From the NCBI GenBank assembly GCA_009380005.1, contig WHSQ01000001.1, forward strand, positions 122,258 to 186,257: a DNA stretch of 64,000 nucleotides, written 5' to 3'. Position 1 is the first letter of the stretch. Each line of letters opens with the position of its first letter. The notes under the pieces were generated by a model. That model worked only from the letters and a program-made list of their open reading frames with translations. It did not search any database and was not told the origin of the DNA. Below, in pieces: positions 1-7,265 of the stretch. Origin of the DNA: Actinomycetota bacterium. GTDB lineage: Bacteria; Actinomycetota; CADDZG01; WHSQ01. Both the position numbers and the translations under genes were made by a program.

Positions 1-77
1 GGAAGTCATACCTGTCACGGGTCCTCCCTAGGCCGGATCGCAGTCCAGCAGCTAGCGGAGAGGAGTATCTTGAGGGC

Positions 78-209
78 ATGGCTCAGAAGCGCTCATCGAA
101 GGCGAAGTCGACGCCCAAGCGCATCGTTAAGACCTCTGGAAAACGAGGATCGATCAGCCGCGCTCGCATCCGCGAGGCGGTCGCAAAGGTCAGCCGCAAG
201 TCCGCCTAG
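78..209 (+). CDS. small basic hypothetical protein (43 aa)
   Basis: A 43-residue reading frame starting at ATG and very rich in Lys, Arg and Ser, with no Cys, membrane segment or recognisable domain. A purine-rich AGGAG lies 12 nt before the ATG and a closer GAGGG directly precedes it. The composition resembles small nucleic-acid-binding or histone-tail-like peptides, but that is only compositional. It lies on the same strand as the following lipoprotein gene, about 75 nt upstream of it. The frame could be spurious; the length and lack of a family make this a low-confidence call. Confidence 0.35.
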   Translation: MAQKRSSKAKSTPKRIVKTSGKRGSISRARIREAVAKVSRKSA

Positions 210-284
210 GGGGCTTGCCTATCTAGCCAGTGCTCCTAGTGTCCATTCCACCCTCATCCTCATCGATGGGACGAAGATGGAGCG

Positions 285-1412
285 GTGAGCAGCGACCTCG
301 CCAGGATGTGGGTCCACAAAGTGGCCGTTTCCGCCACTATGCTCATCCTCGTCCTCGCGTCATGCAGTCAGGACGGTCGTGTCGCAAGTCAACAGGCGCA
401 ACCTCGAACCGCACCCTCACCCACAAACCTCGGAAGCACTGTGCGAACCCTGGACTTCGGATCCGAACCGGTCGAAACCAAGGTCGTCTATCGGATCCCC
501 TATGGGGATCCCGCGGACGAGTTGGGGTTCGCCGCTCCCTGTGAATCGAACTGCGAGCCTCCTTGTCCGTGTAGCGCACAGGTTCAGCCGGCAGCCTTCG
601 ACATCGGTCCATCAGGAGCTCCGGGAGTTCTCGATGTCGCCAAAGGCCGCGTGGCCCTCTATTCGCAGACGGGACTGGACAGGGCGGTGGATCTTGGTTC
701 CCTCGGGCCTCGCGCCTTCGACGTCCAGATCGGCGATCGCGGCGACGTCGTAGTACTGGCGCAGCGCGGAGATTATTCCACCGCCTTCATCCTCAAGCCG
801 AGTGCAGGTGGCACGAGCACCGTTGGTGTCAGGCTGAACGGTATGCGGGCGGAAACAGGCACCCACTTCAGCCTCGCGGGCGACCGCGTATTCCTCAGCG
901 CGTTCTTACAGGAAGATTTCGTCGAAGAAGAGGTGCCGATCGGCGTGCCATTATCGCCCGCCGATCGAGGGAACGCGTCAGAGGTCCCCGGTCGGCCCTT
1001 CCTGAACGGCTGGTTCGTTTTCGAAGACTTCAGGGGTGACCAGGTGATACCTCTTGGAGTTCGGTCTGCAGAGTACGACTGGTTTCAGGAGGTCGAGTTC
1101 CGTCTCCAGGTTCCCGACCGCACGGACGGTGGTGAGAAGAAGGGTCAAGTCAGCTGGGAGCTCGAGATCGACCCCGACGGCACTCTTCATCTGTTGATCT
1201 TTGCCGGGACCTATGGACGCGGGGCCGTCGATGGCTATTGGTACCTGACCGTCGAGGCCGATGGCCGGGTGGGACAGCCCCAGCGGTTGAGCGGTCCGTC
1301 GGAGCCTGACGATCAGCAGACTCGACATCTCTCGCTCGATCCCCAAGGCGACCCCGTCCTGATGTGGGCTCGCGGGGACGGAGTGGAATTCGAGACGCTG
1401 CCCCACGCTTGA
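285..1412 (+). CDS. predicted lipoprotein of unknown function
   Basis: A 375-residue secreted protein starting at GTG (an alternative ATG is codon 8). The N-terminus has a basic residue, a hydrophobic stretch and a lipobox LASC with the lipidated Cys at residue 27, so it should be anchored to the outer face of the membrane. The rest is hydrophilic with a Cys-rich patch near residues 86-98 (C-x3-C-x3-C-x-C pattern) and beta-rich repeats of the type seen in propeller folds. I recognise no catalytic motif. It is a stand-alone gene followed by a toxin-antitoxin region; function unknown. Confidence 0.75.
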   Translation: MSSDLARMWVHKVAVSATMLILVLASCSQDGRVASQQAQPRTAPSPTNLGSTVRTLDFGSEPVETKVVYRIPYGDPADELGFAAPCESNCEPPCPCSAQVQPAAFDIGPSGAPGVLDVAKGRVALYSQTGLDRAVDLGSLGPRAFDVQIGDRGDVVVLAQRGDYSTAFILKPSAGGTSTVGVRLNGMRAETGTHFSLAGDRVFLSAFLQEDFVEEEVPIGVPLSPADRGNASEVPGRPFLNGWFVFEDFRGDQVIPLGVRSAEYDWFQEVEFRLQVPDRTDGGEKKGQVSWELEIDPDGTLHLLIFAGTYGRGAVDGYWYLTVEADGRVGQPQRLSGPSEPDDQQTRHLSLDPQGDPVLMWARGDGVEFETLPHA

Positions 1413-1499
1413 ACGTCGCGTGTACCCATCGCCAGCAGGCTTGCCGGCGTCGGACTACCTATGAGGCGCTTGGATAGTCGCAGACGTGACCAAGACCAA

Positions 1500-1826
1500 T
1501 TAGGAGTTCGGTCCGACCTCTCCCACAATCTCGATACGCGCACCCAGTGCGTTGGCAAGAGCGGCAACGGTCTTGAGCTCCGGATTGGCGGCAGCTGTAA
1601 AGAGACGACGGACGCTGGCCGGATCCTTCCCGATCAGGCGCGCAAGATCTGCCTTTGTGTAACCGGCTTCCTCGCGGAGATGGTCAAGAGTTCTGATGAT
1701 TTGATCTACCTGCTGAATTTCAATCCGGGCCCGCTCATACTCCGCCCGAAAGGCGGGGTCTTCAAGTCGGCGTGCACGACGCTCCTTGTGGCGACTCCCC
1801 ACCCGATGTGTACTCGTCTTAGGCAC
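1500..1826 (-). CDS. XRE-family antitoxin (HigA-like)
   Basis: A 108-residue protein with a C-terminal helix-turn-helix of the XRE class (residues about 55-95, with the AGYTKADLARLIG helix pair and the alternate-frame typical VAALANALG helix). The GTG at 1826 is chosen because AAGGAG sits 8 nt upstream; a TTG at 1847 would add 7 residues but overlaps an inverted repeat. A basic N-terminal region precedes the HTH. It is divergent to a HigB/RelE-like gene at 1986, and the 160 bp between them carry two inverted repeats, as expected for an autorepressing antitoxin. Antitoxin role is inferred from fold and neighbour. Confidence 0.75.
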   Translation of the reverse strand: MPKTSTHRVGSRHKERRARRLEDPAFRAEYERARIEIQQVDQIIRTLDHLREEAGYTKADLARLIGKDPASVRRLFTAAANPELKTVAALANALGARIEIVGEVGPNS

Positions 1827-1843
1827 CGGACTGACTCCTTGAC

Positions 1844-1910
1844 ACAACCAGTACGCTCGCGCGGCGTGCGCAGCACGCTCCCCCGAAGGGCGTGCGTGCG
1901 TACTGGTTGT
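1844..1910. promoter_or_regulatory. 13-bp inverted repeat, putative operator
   Basis: ACAACCAGTACGC at 1844-1856 is matched by its perfect reverse complement at 1898-1910, with a 41-nt spacer that can itself fold around CCGAA. The repeat lies immediately upstream of the antitoxin RBS in the toxin-antitoxin divergent region. It may be a bipartite operator, or a cruciform that marks an insertion boundary. Confidence 0.5.
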
Positions 1911-1947
1911 CCTCAGCGCCCATTTCCCTAGCGTTCATGAGAGCCAG

Positions 1948-1965
1948 CGTAACATCTGTGTTACG
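1948..1965. promoter_or_regulatory. 7-bp palindrome before toxin gene
   Basis: CGTAACA / TGTTACG separated by TCTG forms a perfect 18-bp dyad 20 nt upstream of the toxin start codon. Size and position fit the operator of an XRE-type antitoxin that represses the toxin promoter. Confidence 0.5.
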
Positions 1966-1985
1966 CCCAAGTCAAGGAGCGCCAG

Positions 1986-2402
1986 GTGAATTGGGATATT
2001 GCCTACTTCGTGGATCAGCAGGGGAATGTGCCGGCTGAGAGCTTCCTTGAGAACTGCCCTATGTCCGTCGAGGCGCATCTGATAGCCGTCTTGGACGCCG
2101 TAGCTGAGGCGCCACCACCGCAGTTTTCAGGCGGAGGCAAGTGGGAGGCGATGCACGGCGACATGAAGGGCTATTACGAGGTCCGAGCGACGGGTCCCGG
2201 CCGTGAGCAATTCCGGCTGTTCTGTCTGCTCGAAAACGCTGACGCTAAGGAGCTTCAACGTCGAGGCTTGGAAGGACCGGCGATTGTGGTGCTGACCGGG
2301 ATGCGAAAGCCCCATCGTCAGATCTTTGATCAGCGTGACTATGCGGGCGTGCATCGACTCGGGGGTGAGCACAAACGCAACGTACCTCGCCGTGTTACGT
2401 AG
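1986..2402 (+). CDS. HigB/RelE-like toxin (phage-derived Gp49-like)
   Basis: A 138-residue protein starting at GTG with AAGGAG 7-12 nt upstream. It has the HigB/Gp49-like signature: an N-terminal segment ending in a small helix, a central YYEVRATGPGREQFRLFCLL strand pair, and the C-terminal VVLTGMRKPHRQIF segment where this family usually has a K-x-(T/P) basic patch. Members are ribosome-dependent mRNA interferases of the RelE superfamily. It is transcribed away from the HigA-like gene at 1500-1826 instead of forming the usual toxin-antitoxin operon. The C-terminal ~20 residues are extra and basic. Confidence 0.7.
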   Translation: MNWDIAYFVDQQGNVPAESFLENCPMSVEAHLIAVLDAVAEAPPPQFSGGGKWEAMHGDMKGYYEVRATGPGREQFRLFCLLENADAKELQRRGLEGPAIVVLTGMRKPHRQIFDQRDYAGVHRLGGEHKRNVPRRVT

Positions 2403-2436
2403 GCACTGGATTAACTATGAAGGGCTCACCTTCGGT

Positions 2437-2712
2437 TCAGCTTGCTCGGACGTAGCTCCGGAGCGCTTCACGGATGACCTCGGAGACGCTTACGCCGTCC
2501 CTTGAAGCCCGCAGGAGTAGTTTCTTCTTGAGCTCCGGGTCAAGCCGAACCGATTCGACCGATGCGGGCCCTGACCCCATAGCGGGCCGTCCGCTCCGCC
2601 GGCGCTTGATGTCATCGACGTCGTAGCCTCGCTCGGCTTCGTCTGCCAACTTCTCGACGATCTCGTCCGTGATGGCGCTCCCGTCGTTCAACTTGCCGTG
2701 ATCTCTTGGCAT
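2437..2712 (-). CDS. CopG-type ribbon-helix-helix antitoxin
   Basis: A 91-residue protein with a C-terminal ribbon-helix-helix: the strand SVESVRLDPELKKKLLLRA followed by the DGVSVSEVIREALRSYV helices (residues about 51-91). RHH antitoxins bind DNA as dimers through the strand and neutralise the toxin with the flexible part, here the N-terminal half, which carries an IVEKLADEAERGYD helix. The ATG lies one base beyond the stop codon of the toxin frame at 2714, the usual tightly coupled toxin-then-antitoxin order. Confidence 0.75.
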   Translation of the reverse strand: MPRDHGKLNDGSAITDEIVEKLADEAERGYDVDDIKRRRSGRPAMGSGPASVESVRLDPELKKKLLLRASRDGVSVSEVIREALRSYVRAS

Positions 2713-2713
2713 C

Positions 2714-2956
2714 TCACTCGCTCCCCGGCATCAGACCTCGGTATTTCGGTCGCATCTTCATCGGGTGGATCACGGCGGCCCCTTGTGGTCTGTCCAGGAC
2801 CACCAACTCCAGGAGATTCCCGGCTCGGTCGGGTCCGAGCACGAGATACCGACTGGATCCTCCGCCACCTCTTCGATCACCCGCGCGTTCTCGATGCAGT
2901 GCTGGATGTCCTCTTCGGCGATGCCCTTGCCGACGGCTCGACGGGAGGATCTCCAC
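2714..2956 (-). pseudogene. small toxin gene with compensating frameshifts
   Basis: An 80-codon frame upstream of the CopG antitoxin. Its C-terminal half (YLVLGPDRAGNLLELVVL, then VIHPMKMRPKYRGLMP) matches a widespread actinobacterial BrnT/DUF4258-like toxin type. Residues about 8-35 are Arg/Gly-rich nonsense in this frame, but the other frame over roughly 2859-2930 reads AEEDIQHCIENARVIEE, exactly the helical N-terminal half expected for that family. So one shift near 2930-2942 and a second near 2846-2859 cancel, leaving an open but scrambled protein. The GTG start at 2956 has no good RBS. It could be an inactivated toxin, or two sequence errors. Confidence 0.6.
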
Positions 2957-3079
2957 GGCGGAATCGTACTACGAAATTGTGAATCGGTCCAAGAGCTCGT
3001 GAATGGGTCGAAGACCAGGCGCTCGAACTGAGAACGATGGCGGCAGTGTTCCCCTTAAGGACGACACAGGCTAGGTCGC

Positions 3080-3640
3080 TCAGTTGCGTCCGTTGGTGAG
3101 GGGCACCACCTCACGTCCAAACGGAAGCAGCGCCGCTCCGGCCAGGCGCACGCTCGCTATCGCGAATGGAATCCCGATGATCGTGATAGCGAAAAGCAGA
3201 GCGGAGCCCAGATGGCTGAGCGCCAGCCACCAGCCGCCGAAGATGAACCACAACACGTTGCCGAGGACCGAGCCGGCTCCCGCGCCTGGTTTCGTGACCA
3301 TCATCCTTCCGAAGGGCCACAGGCTGAATCCGGCGAGTTTGAAAGCTTGGATGCTGAAGGGGATGCCGATGATCGTCACGAGCATGATCAAGCCCGCCGC
3401 CGCGTAACTGATCGCCATCCACAGCCCTCCCAAGAGCAACCACAGGATGTTGCCGATAACTCTCAAGGCACTCCCCGGTGCGCCGGGAGGGGACGGCGCA
3501 GCGATGGCCCTCTCGTAGCCTTGGGTACCCGGAGGGGGAGCCGGTGAGATCTGGGTGCCCGCGGTCTGCGAGGGGGGCGGGGGATAGGCGAGAGCATCCT
3601 CGGCTCGTTCCCGTCCCGAAGGCGGTCCAGCTTGGGTCAT
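3080..3640 (-). CDS. YccF-domain membrane protein
   Basis: A 186-residue inner-membrane protein with two tandem YccF (DUF307) repeats. Each repeat has the pattern GN(I/V)LW-hydrophobic-GG(L/W)W followed by ITIIGIPF and a G-A-LLPFGR/LWPFGR ending; the two copies span residues about 60-115 and 120-175. The first 55 residues are Pro/Gly-rich and cytoplasmic. ATG at 3640 is preferred over the longer frame because AAGGGG lies 7-12 nt upstream. Function of YccF is not established; it is stand-alone here. Confidence 0.85.
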   Translation of the reverse strand: MTQAGPPSGRERAEDALAYPPPPSQTAGTQISPAPPPGTQGYERAIAAPSPPGAPGSALRVIGNILWLLLGGLWMAISYAAAGLIMLVTIIGIPFSIQAFKLAGFSLWPFGRMMVTKPGAGAGSVLGNVLWFIFGGWWLALSHLGSALLFAITIIGIPFAIASVRLAGAALLPFGREVVPLTNGRN

Positions 3641-3811
3641 GACGCATCCCCTTTCGTCAGCCTTACGTGACCCTAGCAACCGAGCCTTGGCGCGGGGCGT
3701 TCGATCGCCTGAGCACCGCACTGTCTATCCGATGCGCCAAGGTCGGCATCGGCTACAACCATGGCGAACGTGCCTCGCGAGTATCGTGACGTCGACCACC
3801 GTCGGTGGCTC

Positions 3812-4465
3812 TCACGGCAGGAACGAACGCGTCAAGACCTCGATCAGCCATCGCTCGTAGTCGTTGAGCGCCCAGCCACTCTTGATCACGAGCAACCGAT
3901 ACACGTCGTGGGAGGTCACGGTCCAGAGGGTGTCGCGTGCATCTTCCAACGTCATCCCTTCTCTCAAACCCCCAACTTCCGCGAGGTCCGAGATGAACCG
4001 CTGCATGCCCGCGAGGCGCTGAGCCTCCACGTCCTCGAGTACCTGCTCCGCGCGGGCATCCACGGCGGCCGCTTGACCGAGCGCGCGATAGAGCGGCGCC
4101 AGACGCTCGTTTATCCCGGGCTGGGTCTTGAGGTAGAGCTCCAGCTTCCGGCGCGGGTCCTTCTCCTCCATGACCGCCCGTATGGCAGGGCGAGCCTCCA
4201 CGGGCCGCTCCGCACGTTCGATCCCGCCCGCCACCGCTGCCTCCACCGCGGCCTTGAACAACCCGGACTTGCCCTCGAAGGATCGATAGATCGTCTCGAC
4301 CACGACTCCGGCGGAGCGGGCGATCTTCTGCATCGTCGCCCCCCGGTAGCCGTCCGCGATGAAGGCGTCGAGGGCAGCCTCAACTATCCGGCGACGCGTA
4401 TCCGCGGCATGCGCCTTACGCAGCCGGGATTCGTAGCGGCGGGGCTTGACATCTGCATTATTCAT
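3812..4465 (-). CDS. TetR-family transcriptional regulator
   Basis: A 217-residue regulator. The N-terminal TetR HTH is clear: RRRIVEAALDAFIADGYRGA, then MQKIARSAGVVVETIYRSF (residues about 24-68). The all-helical C-terminal part (70-217) would bind ligand and dimerise. It is divergent to a SnoaL-like gene, and the 73-bp gap contains a 5-bp-arm dyad at 4465-4485 that overlaps the TetR start codon, so it probably represses itself and the neighbour. The ligand is unknown. Confidence 0.9.
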   Translation of the reverse strand: MNNADVKPRRYESRLRKAHAADTRRRIVEAALDAFIADGYRGATMQKIARSAGVVVETIYRSFEGKSGLFKAAVEAAVAGGIERAERPVEARPAIRAVMEEKDPRRKLELYLKTQPGINERLAPLYRALGQAAAVDARAEQVLEDVEAQRLAGMQRFISDLAEVGGLREGMTLEDARDTLWTVTSHDVYRLLVIKSGWALNDYERWLIEVLTRSFLP

Positions 4466-4485
4466 TGGAATATTAGTTACTCCAA
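4465..4485. promoter_or_regulatory. dyad in TetR/SnoaL divergent promoter
   Basis: TTGGA and TCCAA arms are separated by an 11-bp AT-rich centre, 21 bp overall, a size typical of TetR operators. It sits between the TetR gene and the divergent SnoaL-like gene and overlaps the TetR start codon. Confidence 0.45.
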
Positions 4486-4538
4486 GTCATGTCCGTTCTA
4501 TCGAAATGGTAGCACGGCAGGCTAGAGGAGGCGCGGCC

Positions 4539-4979
4539 ATGGCAGGAAACGCGGAGGGAGCCCGGCGACTGTGGGAAGAGATCTTCCCGGCGATGGATCT
4601 CGAGGCGGTGGCCGAGATCGTCTCCGCCGACGCGGTCGATCACACGGCTCGTCCCGGAGAGCCCCATGGGGTGGAAGGGGTTCGCAACACCATGCGCTTC
4701 CTGGATGCCGCCTTCTCGAACCAGCGGTTCGAGATCCACAGGACGATCGAGGAAGGCGACACGGTCGCTATCCATTTCACGCACAGCGGCCAGCACACGG
4801 GCCCCATCATGGGGATCGAGCCGACGGCCCGGGAGTTCGCTTACCAGCACATCCACATCTTGCGCTTCGAGGAAGGGAGGATGGTGGAGCACTGGGGGAT
4901 CCATGATCACCTCGACTTCATGCAGCAGCTCGGAGCACTTCCTCGTCGACCTCAGCCTGTCGGCGCGGACCGATCCTGA
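4539..4979 (+). CDS. SnoaL-like ester cyclase family protein
   Basis: A 146-residue cytosolic protein of the SnoaL/polyketide-cyclase NTF2-like fold. Seen are the opening helix with ARRLWEEIFPAMDLEAVAEIV, the H-T-A-R-P-G turn, VEGVRNTMRFLDAAF, and the strands VAIHFTHSGQHTGPIMG and EFAYQHIHILRFEEGRMVEHWGIHD typical of the family. ATG at 4539 is chosen because AGAGGAG lies 8 nt upstream; the frame is open further upstream without an RBS. It is controlled in all likelihood by the divergent TetR regulator. Substrate unknown; family members act as cyclases, hydrolases or dehydratases. Confidence 0.8.
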   Translation: MAGNAEGARRLWEEIFPAMDLEAVAEIVSADAVDHTARPGEPHGVEGVRNTMRFLDAAFSNQRFEIHRTIEEGDTVAIHFTHSGQHTGPIMGIEPTAREFAYQHIHILRFEEGRMVEHWGIHDHLDFMQQLGALPRRPQPVGADRS

Positions 4980-5100
4980 CCGTCATGGCGTCGATCCTTA
5001 TCGGTACTGCTCGTTGCGCTGTTGCTTCTCCTCGTGGTGAGGATGGGAGGCCAGGGCGAGCTCAGCCCTACGCGGCCTAGCCGGGCCGGCGGTTCATTGG

Positions 5101-5838
5101 TTAATCCGCTGCTCGCTTTTTCAGCTGTTCCGCGAGGACCTCGGCCGGTATCGACAAGCCCTGTGTCGGCATGGCTAGACGGTCCTTGCCGTCGACCGGT
5201 GGTTCCAGATGGACGATCACGTGTTCCCTCCGTTGGCGTTTCTCCGTCGAGACCTCTTTCACGGCAGACCATGGCACTCTGATCCAGGGTCGCCCTAGGT
5301 TCGTGCGAAATCCGTTCTCATCCCATTCGATGAGCTGGGTTAGATTCCATCCGCCGTGACGCGCCGCGACCCAGGCCGGTAAGGCCGCCAGGCCCAACCC
5401 GAGCGCTGCGCCAACAAGCATCATGATCCGCATCACGGACTGACTGCGGGGCGGTAGTTGAATGACTTCCTGCAGGTTCAGGGCTGTATAGATAGCGGCC
5501 ACGGCACCCATTAGGAACCCCAGGCATGCGAGAGCCAGCCGCCAGGTGTAGGAGTCGTAGCGATTCTCGCCAACCCCCTGACCGTTCCTAGCCGGACCTT
5601 TCACGGTCCATACGAGCAAGATCATCGACGCTGCGACGAGGAGTGATGCCAGCCTGTACTCGAAGGTGAAGCTGCGAAGGAACGCCAGTGCGGGAAGACT
5701 CATGATGCCTACCGTCAGGAAAGCCTGCGTTGCCGTCATGACGGCGACGATAGCGACTGAACGCCCCGTGGGCCACGAGCGGGTTACGTGTCCGCCGCCA
5801 CGAGCCAGACCCATTCGTAAGCGTGCTTCAAGAAGCAT
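5101..5838 (-). CDS. membrane protein with C-terminal PH-like domain
   Basis: A 245-residue protein with about four predicted membrane helices (near residues 28-48, 60-78, 100-120 and 137-160) followed by a soluble C-terminal region. That region, WDENGFRTNLGRPWIRVPWSAVKEV and on, has the strand pattern of bacterial PH-like domains in which a W/R-I-x-W-x-x-V motif recurs. It stands alone between the SnoaL gene and a divergent secreted protein. No specific function is known. Confidence 0.65.
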   Translation of the reverse strand: MLLEARLRMGLARGGGHVTRSWPTGRSVAIVAVMTATQAFLTVGIMSLPALAFLRSFTFEYRLASLLVAASMILLVWTVKGPARNGQGVGENRYDSYTWRLALACLGFLMGAVAAIYTALNLQEVIQLPPRSQSVMRIMMLVGAALGLGLAALPAWVAARHGGWNLTQLIEWDENGFRTNLGRPWIRVPWSAVKEVSTEKRQRREHVIVHLEPPVDGKDRLAMPTQGLSIPAEVLAEQLKKRAAD

Positions 5839-5946
5839 CGATCGCGATTCGGTCGGGTTCGTTGGGGAGGCAGGCCTGAGGCACGCCCTAGCGAACCAAG
5901 CTTTCTGCGAATGCCCTCGGCGCTCGGGCTTCTCTAGGTTTAGGGG

Positions 5947-6726
5947 ATGTCCTCCTATCCTCCTCCGCCGTCATGGCCGCCTCCACCGCCGCCCTCCGCG
6001 CCGAGGTCCTCGCAAGGTCGACCCCGGCCTGCGCTGATCATCGCCGTGGCCGGGCTCGCTCTCCTCCCCTTGGCGGCATGGGGAGTGATTCGCTTCGCAT
6101 TGACGGTCGTGAAGGTCAACGCGTGTCCTACTGCGATGGAACTGGCGGCCGACCTAGCCAGCACCCCGGACCCTCGAACCCCTCCCGCGATCGACCATCC
6201 GTCCTTCTGGAGTCACCCGACCGCGAGTCGGCTGCAAACTCAGCTCCTCGAGCCTGACAGCCAGCCATTCGGGGGGCAGTTCCTAACCACCCAACTGGCC
6301 AGCCTGGCCGAGGCCGCCAAGACGCAACACAACCCGAACTCGTGGAAGGTGCTTTCAGAGCACTCCTTCACGGGCTTCGCCCAGAACTCGTGGCGCACGC
6401 CATCGGGACTCACCCTCGCTCACTCCGTGTACGAGTTCGGCTCGCAACGGGAAGCGGAGTCGTTCATGCGCATAACGACCGGGTACGCCTGTCAGTTCGC
6501 GGAGGAGGCATGGGATCCAGTGACCGAACGGCCGAGCATCGACCGTCGGACCGTGGTCGCGATGCGGGTCCGGTATGGCACCGGCGAGGCCCGGGATCAG
6601 ATCACCTGGGTCGAGGGGCGCAGCCGCCACCAGGTGTGGATCCACGGCGAGCTGCCCGATGACCATGCCCAGGTGCTTGACTTCGCCGAGGAAGCGATCC
6701 GGCACGTCCGTGTGGCCACCCAGTAA
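5947..6726 (+). CDS. Pro-rich single-pass membrane protein
   Basis: A 259-residue protein with a proline-rich cytoplasmic N-terminus (residues 1-28), one membrane helix (about 29-55) and a ~200-residue extracellular domain. The outer domain contains a segment (TGFAQNSWRT through YACQFAEEAW) that resembles the outer domain of the larger protein at 7266-8675, where GFVGGWKREWS is followed by a similar F-E-F-x-S-x-x-x-A-x-x-F pattern. Such Pro-rich plus single-helix proteins are common in Actinobacteria; function unknown. Confidence 0.7.
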   Translation: MSSYPPPPSWPPPPPPSAPRSSQGRPRPALIIAVAGLALLPLAAWGVIRFALTVVKVNACPTAMELAADLASTPDPRTPPAIDHPSFWSHPTASRLQTQLLEPDSQPFGGQFLTTQLASLAEAAKTQHNPNSWKVLSEHSFTGFAQNSWRTPSGLTLAHSVYEFGSQREAESFMRITTGYACQFAEEAWDPVTERPSIDRRTVVAMRVRYGTGEARDQITWVEGRSRHQVWIHGELPDDHAQVLDFAEEAIRHVRVATQ

Positions 6727-6821
6727 CGGGTCGCGTCGTTCCTGTCTCGCCTCGTCGCTACCGTGCCGCTCAATGGGCTTGGCTGCGCGCCCGGCGGGCG
6801 TAGATTGAATGGAGCATGAGT

Positions 6822-7028
6822 ATGGAACAGGCGGCCTGGACCGCTATCGGCCTTTTGGCAGCGTCGGTGTTCGGGTCGATCTTCTATCTGGGTGCCAGGA
6901 TCGACGCCTTGGGAGCTCGGCTGCACGGTCGGATCGACGCGCTGACGGGGCGCATCGACGCGCTGAGCGGACGTATCGACTCTCTGGGGTCGCGGCTAGA
7001 TGCGCATCTGGAGCGCCACCCGAGCTAA
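6822..7028 (+). CDS. small membrane-anchored coiled-coil protein
   Basis: A 68-residue protein: one membrane helix (about residues 5-23) and then a regular seven-residue repeat, R-I-D-(A/S)-L-x-(G/S), present about five times and predicting a parallel coiled coil. ATG at 6822 has GGAG with 7-nt spacing; an ATG two codons earlier (6816) is too close to that RBS. It lies between two Pro-rich membrane proteins on the same strand. Similar short repeats occur in DUF-type trimeric anchors; a role in assembling neighbours is speculation. Confidence 0.65.
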   Translation: MEQAAWTAIGLLAASVFGSIFYLGARIDALGARLHGRIDALTGRIDALSGRIDSLGSRLDAHLERHPS

Positions 7029-7265
7029 CCGACAAGCGACCGGCGTTTCCGCGACCACCGGTCATTGCCAACCGAGCGATGACGGTTCGCGACGATCGGG
7101 CAGGGTACGCATCAAGCTCGTGTCATCGGGGAAGCGGGTCCTGATCGACGGTCTGGGCGGCGGCGCGACCTGATCGTCATCCCCCGAGGGGTGTCTTACG
7201 ACTGCTTGCTCTCCTTTCCTTGACTGCGTATTCACGCGTCACCGTGGTACTGGGTCAATCGACGG

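Noticed and set aside
1844..1910. Ends of an insertion sequence
   Set aside because: No transposase or target duplication lies around the 13-bp repeat; a regulatory role is simpler.
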